Source: Thaumarchaeota archaeon UBA160 (GTDB taxonomy: Archaea; Thermoproteota; Nitrososphaeria; Conexivisphaerales; UBA164). Taken from it: 11,317 nt of DNA. Shown one piece after another: positions 1-6,412 of the stretch (position 1 is its first letter; each line of letters begins with the position of its first letter). The stretch is taken from positions 482 to 11,798 of the forward strand of contig DAXX01000027.1 in the NCBI GenBank assembly GCA_002506605.1. Reading direction: 5' to 3'. The notes beneath the pieces were generated by a model, which did not search any database, had not been told where the DNA came from, and worked only from the letters and a program-made list of their open reading frames with translations. The position numbers were made by a program, and so were the translations under genes.

Positions 1-2
1 GT

Positions 3-17
3 TAATATATTAAATTT
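3..17 (+). promoter_or_regulatory. TATA-like promoter of the UPF0147 gene
   Basis: This is an uninterrupted A/T run containing ATATATTA at 5-12, centred about 24 bases before the ATG at 32. No Shine-Dalgarno sequence lies before that ATG, so a leaderless or nearly leaderless transcript is likely. This is inferred from spacing only. Confidence 0.4.
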
Positions 18-31
18 AAAAAATTGGAAAT

Positions 32-313
32 ATGTCTGCCTCAAGCAAATTAGAAGATGAAAAAAAGATTGAGCAAGTAATTCAGCAGCTTTCCCCTTTG
101 GTAACTAATAAAGGCATCCCAAGAAGTTTAAGAAACATGCTCAAAGAAACTCTGCAACAGTTGCAGGACAGCAGCGTTAGCCCCGCTATAAGAGCTGCTA
201 ACACCGTTAGCGTGCTTGAAGAAATATCTCAAGATCCTAACATACCTTCCCATATCAGGGTTCTGATTTGGAACATGATGTCTTTGCTTGAGACTATTCG
301 TGAAATAAGTTAA
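32..313 (+). CDS. UPF0147 family protein
   Basis: This 93-residue soluble, helical protein matches the archaeal UPF0147 family in length and in its central pattern. An IPRSLRNMLKE-type helix is followed by the stretch around AIRAANTVSVLEEISQDPN and then IPSHIRVLIWNMMSLLE, which corresponds to the family's 'vRaa.AislLeevsnDPNmP.haRtliW' core. The family is widespread in archaea and has no established function that I know of. There is no signal peptide or membrane segment. The ATG at 32 is the first possible start and sits the usual distance from a TATA-like box. The gene stands alone, with about 95 bases before the next start, and that gap holds only the next promoter. Confidence 0.9.
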   Translation: MSASSKLEDEKKIEQVIQQLSPLVTNKGIPRSLRNMLKETLQQLQDSSVSPAIRAANTVSVLEEISQDPNIPSHIRVLIWNMMSLLETIREIS

Positions 314-377
314 TCCTGACTCATTTAGTTGAAAATTTCCTAACATCTATAGATTTATACTGTACAAAAAGAATGCT

Positions 378-385
378 TTTTTATA
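378..385 (+). promoter_or_regulatory. TATA box that sets the start of the 409 gene
   Basis: TTTTTATA is centred about 27 bases before the ATG at 409. The box lies inside a longer reading frame that could open at 373, so a start at 373 would put it within the coding sequence. The downstream ATG is therefore the better start, with a leaderless mRNA. Confidence 0.5.
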
Positions 386-408
386 CTAGCTTGTACTATA
401 ATAATAAC

Positions 409-723
409 ATGGTACTTGTAAAAGTTAGCAGAATAACGGGAATGAACGATCCAATTACGGGCACTCCTGGAAGGCTTATAGAGTTCACAGAGTATTCTAC
501 AATCCCATTTCCAGGCGACGAATTGACAAAGAATTTTATCTCGCAGCTGCAGGCTATATTTCCAATACAGTCGATCAAAGAGTTGTGGACGCCCAAACTA
601 GTGATTTTTTTAAAAGAAAATGAGTATTTGCAGCTTGGCTTACAGTTTGAAGTTAATGATATATATGAAGTAACTTTTGAGAAAGGAAGCATAGTTTTTA
701 AAAGATCTACGGCCGAAAGATAA
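409..723 (+). CDS. Small beta-rich protein, possibly arcadin-1-like
   Basis: This is a 104-residue protein from the ATG at 409. The frame can be extended to an ATG at 373, but those 12 extra codons contain the promoter. The N-terminus (MVLVKVSRITGMNDPITGTP) and the C-terminal part (KLVIFLKENEY, then LGLQFEVNDIYEVTF) suggest two small beta-rich modules around a short helix near residues 40-55. From memory, the 'DP.TG...iE' start and 'FEVND.YEV' end resemble arcadin-1, a small partner gene of crenarchaeal actin (crenactin). No actin gene is present in this window, so the resemblance is a suggestion only. The next gene starts 12 bases after the stop, so the two are probably co-transcribed. There are no membrane segments or catalytic motifs. 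Confidence 0.7.
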   Translation: MVLVKVSRITGMNDPITGTPGRLIEFTEYSTIPFPGDELTKNFISQLQAIFPIQSIKELWTPKLVIFLKENEYLQLGLQFEVNDIYEVTFEKGSIVFKRSTAER

Positions 724-735
724 TAAATTCGTTTT

Positions 736-1350
736 ATGACGAGCGCTGAGCAATTCTTAAACAAAAAATGTAACAATTGCTTCATAGAGATTTATGGAGA
801 CGAAAAATCTAAAAAGGAAATGATATTGATCTCTCTCGCGCTTGAAAAAGCCTCAAAAGGCGAAATAGTTTTGTATATTGACAGTAGGGGTTCTTTTAGA
901 CCTGATGAAATAATTAAAACTCAAAAAATAGATATTGAAACAATGGGCCGAATAGACGTTCTGAAGGCAACAGAACCTGAATTTCTCTTTGAGAAGATTT
1001 CTAAACTCATCTCTAAAAAAAGGTACAAGACCATTCTTTGGGATGGTATGTCTCTGCCTTTTTATGAAATTCAAATTTCGCATGAACTTTCTTTTTTAGC
1101 TAGGCTTTTTTCTTTTTATGCTATAATGGACAACATGGTAACGGTGACAAATCCAATTGTGTCACTTAAGGGCAAACCGTTTGGCTACAAGTACACCGAC
1201 CCGTATGTGCACATGCGCATCAAGGCTGAACTTTTGAAACCCAATGAGGGAAGAGTAATCTCTTACGGCTGGTCAGCCAAATACTATATAAAAAACTTGC
1301 AAGTCTATTTTGTAGAATCAGTTGCGGATAGCGCCGTTCAGAACAGTTAA
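736..1350 (+). CDS. RecA/RadB-like protein with degenerate Walker A
   Basis: This 204-residue protein has the order of landmarks of a RadB/RadA-type recombinase core. There is a P-loop position (IYGDEKSKKE, residues 19-28), a YIDSRG strand (47-52), a Walker B-like strand ending in ILWDG (100-104), and a loop-2-like TNPI (138-141) where active RadB proteins read TNQV. The Walker A is damaged: in GxxxxGKT the second Gly is Lys26 and the Ser/Thr is Glu28, while Lys27 remains. It is therefore probably a non-hydrolysing paralogue, perhaps a recombination mediator or a partner of another ATPase. That role is inferred. It lacks an N-terminal DNA-binding domain. It has no clear Shine-Dalgarno site and follows the previous gene by 12 bases. 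Its stop overlaps the truD stop on the other strand in the four bases TTAA (1347-1350). Confidence 0.72.
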   Translation: MTSAEQFLNKKCNNCFIEIYGDEKSKKEMILISLALEKASKGEIVLYIDSRGSFRPDEIIKTQKIDIETMGRIDVLKATEPEFLFEKISKLISKKRYKTILWDGMSLPFYEIQISHELSFLARLFSFYAIMDNMVTVTNPIVSLKGKPFGYKYTDPYVHMRIKAELLKPNEGRVISYGWSAKYYIKNLQVYFVESVADSAVQNS

Positions 1351-2336
1351 TCTAAGCTTAAAAGAAGTTCCCTCAAAGCTACAGTGGCATAGGATCCCTT
1401 ATAAAGGACAAAATTTACCACTGCCTCTTTTGCATCATTGTATATTTGATAGTTTGTCTTGTAAGCGATTATTTTTGCAGGCCTGATACCCCCTTCTTGA
1501 CTTGTTTCCCGTAATTCATCTACATAAAACTGCCTAAATTTTATACCTTCTTCTTTTGCAACCTCTATCAAAGCTTTAGAATAAACATCGCCTTTATCCC
1601 TAAATCCGTATCCGGGAAGGTATGCAATCTCTACAGTACCTTTAAAGAAGTCCTCTTCAAATTTTATTTTAGTAGGCTCGCCTTTTACTTCGCCATTAAG
1701 CACCTTAGAGACCTCCTTGTTGAAAAGGTATGATTGATAGGACTGAACATAAAACCTTCTCAGCCACAGGGGGACTCCTTTTATTCCGTTATATCCGTCT
1801 TTCTGTACAAGCTCGTCTGCTTTTTTAAAATCCCTTTTAACAATAGCTTCTCCAATAAGGTAGTTGTTCTTTTCAAACCTTTGCATGCCATAGAAGTTGG
1901 GCGCTTCCCAATTTTCAAGTATTTTTTTCCAACTTAAGAAAGCATCTTCTTTACAATCACAATCCCTTATCCTAATCCTGAATGCGTTTCCAAGCAGGTG
2001 TCTTCTTGTTAAAATGTTTTTCGTTTTTCCAACAACCCTTATTTTTAACCCAGGCACGCTTTTTATGTTAACTTTAATCCTTTTAAAAGAAATAAAGAAG
2101 TATGCCAGAGCATTTTTATCTTTTATACCGAGGTAGTTTGCGGCTTGCCCTAAGATTTTGCTAACTACTGCATGCTCTACGCCTTTCTTTTCAGCTATTG
2201 CTAAAAGGTGCTTTCCATCTTTAAAGGAAAGGCCCTTTTTTAAAACCTCTGCAACAACAAAATCTTCTGGATAGACCTTTATTTTTCCGTTTATTCTCGT
2301 TTGGTTTATTGCATTTGCTGTTACTCCAGGTATCAT
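1347..2336 (-). CDS. truD: tRNA pseudouridine(13) synthase TruD
   Basis: TruD converts U13 of certain tRNAs to pseudouridine. Family motifs seen are the N-terminal 'K.yPEDFvV.E' (residues 20-30), the catalytic-Asp motif GIKDKNA (70-76, Asp73), HLLGNAFRI (113-121), and NFYGMQRF (147-154, the family's 'NyfG.QRFG' motif). A YQSYLFN segment follows. At 329 residues it is short for an archaeal TruD, which from memory is often near 400 or more, so the insert domain must be reduced. The usual T.Q after the KDK motif reads Y-F-F here. Its ATG overlaps the pth2 stop as ATGA (2333-2336), so it is translationally coupled as the last gene of the fdrA-allG-pth2-truD operon. No terminator hairpin is visible before the convergent gene. 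Confidence 0.92.
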   Translation of the reverse strand: MIPGVTANAINQTRINGKIKVYPEDFVVAEVLKKGLSFKDGKHLLAIAEKKGVEHAVVSKILGQAANYLGIKDKNALAYFFISFKRIKVNIKSVPGLKIRVVGKTKNILTRRHLLGNAFRIRIRDCDCKEDAFLSWKKILENWEAPNFYGMQRFEKNNYLIGEAIVKRDFKKADELVQKDGYNGIKGVPLWLRRFYVQSYQSYLFNKEVSKVLNGEVKGEPTKIKFEEDFFKGTVEIAYLPGYGFRDKGDVYSKALIEVAKEEGIKFRQFYVDELRETSQEGGIRPAKIIAYKTNYQIYNDAKEAVVNFVLYKGSYATVALRELLLSLD

Positions 2337-2674
2337 AGCAACTTAAGCTTTCCTGTTACCTGATCGATCTTACTTTCTGGTCCTGGGCCTATTGCAGCAG
2401 CAGTCTTCGTTCCAGGAGGGACTTCTGTCAATCCCATATCTTCCACTATATAAGTTATAAGCCCTAAAGAATCTGCTTTCTTTACGAGTTCTATCATCTC
2501 AGTTTCTGAATTAACTTTAAGCGCTATCTTAGCTGCGCCCTGCGCGTACCAGGAATTAAAAATATCAGGCTTTTGATCTTTGCAGATAAGAGCGGCACCT
2601 ACAGCCGCATGTGCGCCTTGAGCTACCATCTTACCCCTGCTCATCTTTAAGTCAGTCCTAACAAGAATTGACAT
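2333..2674 (-). CDS. pth2: Peptidyl-tRNA hydrolase, Pth2 type
   Basis: Pth2 releases amino acids or peptides from prematurely dropped peptidyl-tRNA, recycling tRNA in the cytosol. The protein has the family signature ILVRTDLKMSRGKMVAQGAH near its N-terminus, the GLTEVPPGTKTAAAIGPGP motif, and a VTGKLKLL C-terminus, matching archaeal and eukaryotic Pth2 over their whole length (113 residues from the ATG at 2674). A GGAG sequence nine bases upstream supports this ATG, one base after the stop of the DUF1116 gene. A TTG at 2689 would add five residues (MERYK) and overlap the upstream gene by 14 bases. It remains possible, because many homologues carry a Tyr-Lys pair there. The gene is the third in the operon and overlaps truD by four bases. 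Confidence 0.95.
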   Translation of the reverse strand: MSILVRTDLKMSRGKMVAQGAHAAVGAALICKDQKPDIFNSWYAQGAAKIALKVNSETEMIELVKKADSLGLITYIVEDMGLTEVPPGTKTAAAIGPGPESKIDQVTGKLKLL

Positions 2675-2675
2675 T

Positions 2676-4082
2676 TTATAACGCTCCAATTAAAGTTCCA
2701 TACCTCTCGATCGCCTTTGTGAAACAGATTATGGGAGCCTGAGCTATTCCGAACCCAACGGTTCCCATTCCAGCTTCTCTGTGAGCTACTCCTGTATTTA
2801 TGTAAGGAGCTATGTTGGTATCAAGCACAAGGCGCAGATCTATACCTCTCGGCACCCCTTCAAAGTTCATGTACGGAATTGGAAAACTTTTGTCCTTAAT
2901 CATAGTTATTTCGTACATTAATCTTGTTATCCTTAGGGCCTCGCTTACGGAAGCTCCAGTAACTTGAGCTACAGCCGGAGAAGCCGCTGAAGCAAACGCT
3001 CCGAAACCATTGGTTTCCATTATTGCGCTGTCTCCTATATCAGGGTTGGCGTCACCTTCTTTAAAGCCTGGGAAAAAGAGCGTCTTAGGCACAGGCGCAG
3101 GGCCTGTGAACCATTCTTTACCTAATCCAGAGACCTTTATCCCAAAATCTGTACCGTTCCTTGACATAACTGTAACGAGTGTGCTGTTTTTGATGTTTGA
3201 TGCCGCATCCATCATAACTTTTCCGGCCGCCATTGCTAGGTTTAAAAAGAAGAGCTGATTCTTTGCTATAAAGCCGTAGCTTTTAGAAACTTCGCTTTTA
3301 CTGAACCCATTAACCTGCATGTAGGGACCCAATTCTCCAAGAAAGAGAAGCGTGCTTGCGTTGTTTCTAGTATGAAGCTCGTCACCCATCTGAAGCGCCT
3401 GAGACATTATAGGCCTTAAAGGCAGAGGGCCATGAGCTTTAAGGGCTTCTTTGAGTATAGGAAAAAGAGAGTCCCTCATCCAGTTCAGTCTATCTATGAC
3501 TTCCTTTGAATAGGCTCCATATCTTAAAACCTTTCCAACGCCTTCATTAAAATTAGTGTACGCTACGTTATTTCCTGCCGCGTTCTTAACTACAAAAACT
3601 GGCATATTCGGAGATATGACGCCTGCCATAGGCCCAACAGCTGAAACGTCATGGTTTGGAACGAAATTCAATTCACCAGAAGATACTAACTTTTCAACCT
3701 CTTTTTCATCCTTTGCTAGTCCTTCATATATTGCTGCTCCTATAACAGCGCCTTTCAGCGGTCCTGACATCCGATCCCAAGAAATCGGAGGCCCTGCATG
3801 ACCAAATTTCTTGTTGTCAATTTCAGGAATCACTTCCTTTGCAAGCTTGATGTCGACGAGTACAGGGTCGGCCGATGTGAAAGCTTCAACAGCTTTCCTG
3901 TTTGCTTCTTCAGTTTCTTCTGTTTCCAGAGCTTCAAGAACCTTCAACAACCTTGGAACGCCTCCTCCGGGGGGTTTCCAGTCAACCTTTAAGGCCTCAG
4001 CCCCTTCTTTGATGAGGTCCTGATAAAAGCTGTCCAAACCCACGTTCAGTACCTTTATTTTTTTATTGAAAATGTAGCTCAT
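2676..4082 (-). CDS. allG: DUF1116 protein, AllG/YlbE-like carbamoyltransferase subunit
   Basis: This is a 468-residue member of the DUF1116 family, one of three subunits of E. coli oxamate carbamoyltransferase (AllFGH), which makes oxamate and carbamoyl phosphate from oxalurate. Recognisable motifs are VDWKPPGGG (33-41), HAGPPISWDRMSGPLKGA, a PNHDVSAVGPMAGV block, NEGVGKVLRYG, and MGDELHTRNNAS. The first 45 residues or so resemble the end of E. coli FdrA rather than the start of YlbE, and the protein is about 50 residues longer than YlbE. The start at ATG 4082 is chosen because AGAGGTGA lies five bases upstream. A GTG at 4091, overlapping the fdrA stop as GTGA, is the alternative. The substrate in this archaeon is unknown, and no allantoin genes are visible. 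Confidence 0.9.
   Translation of the reverse strand: MSYIFNKKIKVLNVGLDSFYQDLIKEGAEALKVDWKPPGGGVPRLLKVLEALETEETEEANRKAVEAFTSADPVLVDIKLAKEVIPEIDNKKFGHAGPPISWDRMSGPLKGAVIGAAIYEGLAKDEKEVEKLVSSGELNFVPNHDVSAVGPMAGVISPNMPVFVVKNAAGNNVAYTNFNEGVGKVLRYGAYSKEVIDRLNWMRDSLFPILKEALKAHGPLPLRPIMSQALQMGDELHTRNNASTLLFLGELGPYMQVNGFSKSEVSKSYGFIAKNQLFFLNLAMAAGKVMMDAASNIKNSTLVTVMSRNGTDFGIKVSGLGKEWFTGPAPVPKTLFFPGFKEGDANPDIGDSAIMETNGFGAFASAASPAVAQVTGASVSEALRITRLMYEITMIKDKSFPIPYMNFEGVPRGIDLRLVLDTNIAPYINTGVAHREAGMGTVGFGIAQAPIICFTKAIERYGTLIGAL
2684..2687 (-). promoter_or_regulatory. Ribosome binding site of pth2
   Basis: GGAG on the minus strand lies nine bases before the ATG at 2674 and inside the last codons of the DUF1116 gene. 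It favours the ATG over the TTG at 2689, which directly abuts this motif. Confidence 0.45.
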
Positions 4083-4087
4083 GCCTG

Positions 4088-4095
4088 TCACCTCT
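4088..4095 (-). promoter_or_regulatory. Strong Shine-Dalgarno overlapping the fdrA stop
   Basis: AGAGGTGA on the minus strand lies five bases before the ATG at 4082. Its last three bases are the fdrA stop codon TGA (4088-4090). The arrangement couples translation of the two subunits and identifies the likely DUF1116 start. Confidence 0.65.
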
Positions 4096-5611
4096 TAGCT
4101 ATTTTCAGAGCAACTTGAGTAGCCCTTGTGCTCGATGGATAAACTAAGACGCCCTCTTTTTTTAACTCTTCTACCTGAGAGTTTAAACCCTGAGGATCCT
4201 TTTCTGTGCCTATAACAGATGCTACAAATGATACCCTTTTGTTAACAGATCTCGCTTTTTTTATCGCCTCTATCATTTCTGCAGCTGGATTCATATTTGC
4301 CCCATAACCCAAAACTATGTCAAAAAGTATCACAGCTACTTCATTGTCTTTTACTTCTTTTAAAAGCCTTTCTTTTCTAAACCTGAAATCTATCATAGGA
4401 TGTGGGACTCCTCTCACAAACTCCTCTGCGCCCATGTCCAAAACGGTATCTTTTTTCGACTCATCAAAACCTCCTATTTCGTATTCTTTATCAAGAGGCG
4501 CGTTAGAATACGCTTTAATTCCTTCCTTGCTCATGAGATACTGCGTTTCATAACATATAGTACCGCCAGAAAACAAGCCCCTGATGTAAACCTGATTTTT
4601 TGCCAGCTTATCTCTTGCCTCATTAACTTCTTTTTCTGAAGTCCACTCTGGCAGTCTAAAATCGTTTTTATTAATGAAGCTATATGAAATGCGCGCCGCA
4701 TCTTCTAAAGTATCAGCAAATTTAAGGGAATCGCTTATGTCCTTACCTTTATAACCTATAAAGTTCATGACTGCTGGCTTCCCGACCTCTGTCAAAAGTT
4801 CGACAGTTTCATTTACTATCTTTTCTGATGGAGGCTTAGATATAACAGTTATGACCTTTGTTTTTTGATGGGATGACAGCATTCTTATGCCCGTCTTTAG
4901 CGTTATACCTCCTATGGCATCTTTTACGTCATTTGAACCTGTTCCAATGGCCGCCGTTATGCCCGAACCTGCTAAGTCCAGAAGTGAAGTCACAACCTGA
5001 ATGCCAGTTCCTGCGGCACCAACCACGCCTACAGGACCTTCGTTAACAACGTTGAAAAATCCCAAACCAACAGACCCTATAATCGCGGTTCCTGCATCAG
5101 GCCCCATAACAAGCAGGTTTTTGTTTTTAGCATAGTTTTTAAGAGCCTTCTCTTTTTCTAAAGGAACGTTGCTGCTAAATACCATTACATGCTTGTTCAG
5201 TAACAAAGCCCTCATGGCTTCCCTGTACGCATATTCCCCTGGGGTAGAAATCAATACAAGATCTATGTCAGGTTCGAAGGAAACAGCGCTGCGTATGCTG
5301 AGATAGTTCTGTTCAGTTTTCTTTTCTTCTTTCTCAGTTTTATAAACTAGGCTTTTAGCATAATCGAGGGCATTTCTAGCCTGTTCTTCATTTTCTGCTT
5401 CTACGACGATTATAAGGTCGTTAGGACCGGCCTCCTTCGCTTCTTCTGTGTATAAACCGGCTTCTTTCATTAGATCCTTATTTGCTTCTGTTCCCATCAT
5501 CACAGCTGCCCTTGTAACGCCCTCAGCTTTTTCTACTAAGTCGTTTATTCTCATCAAGAACACAGAATCGCGATATTCGTTCTTCAGAACGATAGTGAAT
5601 TTTTTTCTCAT
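4088..5611 (-). CDS. fdrA: FdrA/AllF-like acyl-CoA synthetase-fold protein
   Basis: This 507-residue FdrA-family protein has a fold related to succinyl-CoA synthetase alpha and beta subunits. Motifs shared with E. coli FdrA (AllF, oxamate carbamoyltransferase subunit) are an N-terminal RDSVFLMRI and AAVMMGTEANKDLM region, STPGEYAYREA (122-132), MGPDAGTAIIG (169-179), the glycine loop VGVVGAAGTGIQ (194-205), SKPPSEK, and VPHPMIDFR. The phosphohistidine loop of true succinyl-CoA synthetases is not apparent, which fits carbamoyl transfer rather than CoA ligation. E. coli FdrA is about 555 residues; the difference equals the segment that seems to have moved to DUF1116. The gene heads the minus-strand operon and its ATG at 5611 is probably leaderless. 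The old name (suppressor of FtsH dominance) says nothing of fumarate reductase, and no such role is suggested. The substrate is unknown. Confidence 0.92.
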   Translation of the reverse strand: MRKKFTIVLKNEYRDSVFLMRINDLVEKAEGVTRAAVMMGTEANKDLMKEAGLYTEEAKEAGPNDLIIVVEAENEEQARNALDYAKSLVYKTEKEEKKTEQNYLSIRSAVSFEPDIDLVLISTPGEYAYREAMRALLLNKHVMVFSSNVPLEKEKALKNYAKNKNLLVMGPDAGTAIIGSVGLGFFNVVNEGPVGVVGAAGTGIQVVTSLLDLAGSGITAAIGTGSNDVKDAIGGITLKTGIRMLSSHQKTKVITVISKPPSEKIVNETVELLTEVGKPAVMNFIGYKGKDISDSLKFADTLEDAARISYSFINKNDFRLPEWTSEKEVNEARDKLAKNQVYIRGLFSGGTICYETQYLMSKEGIKAYSNAPLDKEYEIGGFDESKKDTVLDMGAEEFVRGVPHPMIDFRFRKERLLKEVKDNEVAVILFDIVLGYGANMNPAAEMIEAIKKARSVNKRVSFVASVIGTEKDPQGLNSQVEELKKEGVLVYPSSTRATQVALKIAKR

Positions 5612-5633
5612 TGTAATTATTATATGAGAAGCC

Positions 5634-5645
5634 TATTTATATATT
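5634..5645 (-). promoter_or_regulatory. TATA box of the fdrA operon
   Basis: AATATATAAATA on the minus strand is centred about 28 bases before the fdrA ATG. No Shine-Dalgarno sequence stands before that ATG, so the operon transcript is probably leaderless. Confidence 0.5.
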
Positions 5646-5697
5646 GTTATCGTAGCCCCTTTTTGCATGACCTGTTGAAGCATTTTGCCTAACAACG

Positions 5698-5705
5698 TTT
5701 TTAAA
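5698..5705 (+). promoter_or_regulatory. TATA box of the HPS-like/DUF2877 operon
   Basis: TTTTTAAA is centred about 25 bases before the GTG at 5727. If used, it excludes the upstream TTG at 5685 as start. It lies about 60 bases from the fdrA TATA box, so the two operons share one divergent control region in which I see no clear operator. Confidence 0.4.
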
Positions 5706-5726
5706 GCGGATAAATACATTCTGATT

Positions 5727-6404
5727 GTGGAAACAGAAGCTTTTACAAGGCTAAAAGTTGGGAAACATCTACAGGTTGCTCTCGACGTTTCCGACAGAAC
5801 GCTTGCTGTAAAAATAGCTCAGGCCGCTAATACCCTAAATGTGAGCGTTGTTGAGGCAGGAACGCCTCTTATTAAAAGATACGGTACAGACATAATAAAA
5901 GAATTGAAGAACAGTGCTAAAGGAACCCTGATCTTAGCTGATATGAAATCTGCAGACGTCGGGGGGCTGGAAGTTAGGTTAGCCGCGGAGGCTGGAGCTG
6001 ATATAGTTACAGTTTTAGGATGCGCCTCAAACGAAACGATCCTAGAAGCTAAAGACGAATCGGAAAAACAAGGGGTTCTGTTAGAAATTGACTTGATAAA
6101 CGTTCAAGATCCAATACAAAGGATGCAGGAGCTGCAAAAGCTTGGAGCAAAAGCGTTTTCCTTCCATGTTCCAATAGACGTTCAGAAAAGACGATCAACT
6201 GGTGCTGAGCGGTTGCTTGAAAAGCTTAAGACGCTTGATAATCTCAACAGCGTAATCTCAGTAGCGGGAGGGTTAAGCCCAGATAAGATAAAGGTTTTCA
6301 AGGGACTTAACATAAACGTGTTTGTTGTAGGAGGCTACATAACGTCTTCTTACGATTACGTAGAAAGGATAAATTCATTGCTTGATGTCATAAAACAACT
6401 TTAA
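5727..6404 (+). CDS. 3-hexulose-6-phosphate synthase-like enzyme (OMPDC superfamily)
   Basis: This is a TIM-barrel protein of about 225 residues in the HPS/KGPDC/OMP decarboxylase superfamily. Active-site landmarks are LQVALD (Asp20), VVEAGTPLIK (Glu43), the signature ADMKSAD (Asp72, Lys74, Asp77), DLINVQDP (122-129), SFHVPID (His147), SVAGGLSP (178-185) and VVGGYIT (200-206). The overall pattern is nearest to HPS, which joins formaldehyde to ribulose 5-phosphate. In many archaea it runs in reverse to supply pentose phosphates. No phosphohexuloisomerase is adjacent. Instead it precedes the DUF2877 gene by eight bases and is divergent from fdrA, so a link to carbamoyl transfer is possible but unproven. 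The start is uncertain: GTG 5727 fits the TATA spacing, while TTG 5685 would add 14 residues. No ATG is available near the N-terminus. Confidence 0.85.
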   Translation: METEAFTRLKVGKHLQVALDVSDRTLAVKIAQAANTLNVSVVEAGTPLIKRYGTDIIKELKNSAKGTLILADMKSADVGGLEVRLAAEAGADIVTVLGCASNETILEAKDESEKQGVLLEIDLINVQDPIQRMQELQKLGAKAFSFHVPIDVQKRRSTGAERLLEKLKTLDNLNSVISVAGGLSPDKIKVFKGLNINVFVVGGYITSSYDYVERINSLLDVIKQL

Positions 6405-6412
6405 GTTACAGA

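Noticed and set aside
373..408. N-terminal extension of the 409 gene
   Set aside because: These codons contain the TATA box, and the family-like pattern starts at the ATG at 409.
128..785. Minus-strand open frames opposite the UPF0147 and 409 genes
   Set aside because: They lie wholly across well-supported plus-strand genes and have unlikely compositions and no promoters of their own.
3010..5046. Plus-strand open frames (3010-3258, 3556-4023, 4317-4639, 4858-5046) opposite DUF1116 and fdrA
   Set aside because: They are shadows of conserved family motifs on the minus strand, rich in Ser and Pro, and resemble no protein family.
4088..5611. FdrA as succinyl-CoA synthetase or fumarate reductase
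   Set aside because: The motifs match FdrA, and the phosphohistidine loop of succinyl-CoA synthetase is not seen. Nothing in the sequence resembles fumarate reductase.
5727..6404. Orotidine 5'-phosphate decarboxylase (PyrF)
   Set aside because: The VEAGTPLIK, DLINVQDP and VVGGYIT motifs fit the HPS branch better than PyrF, although the superfamily is the same.
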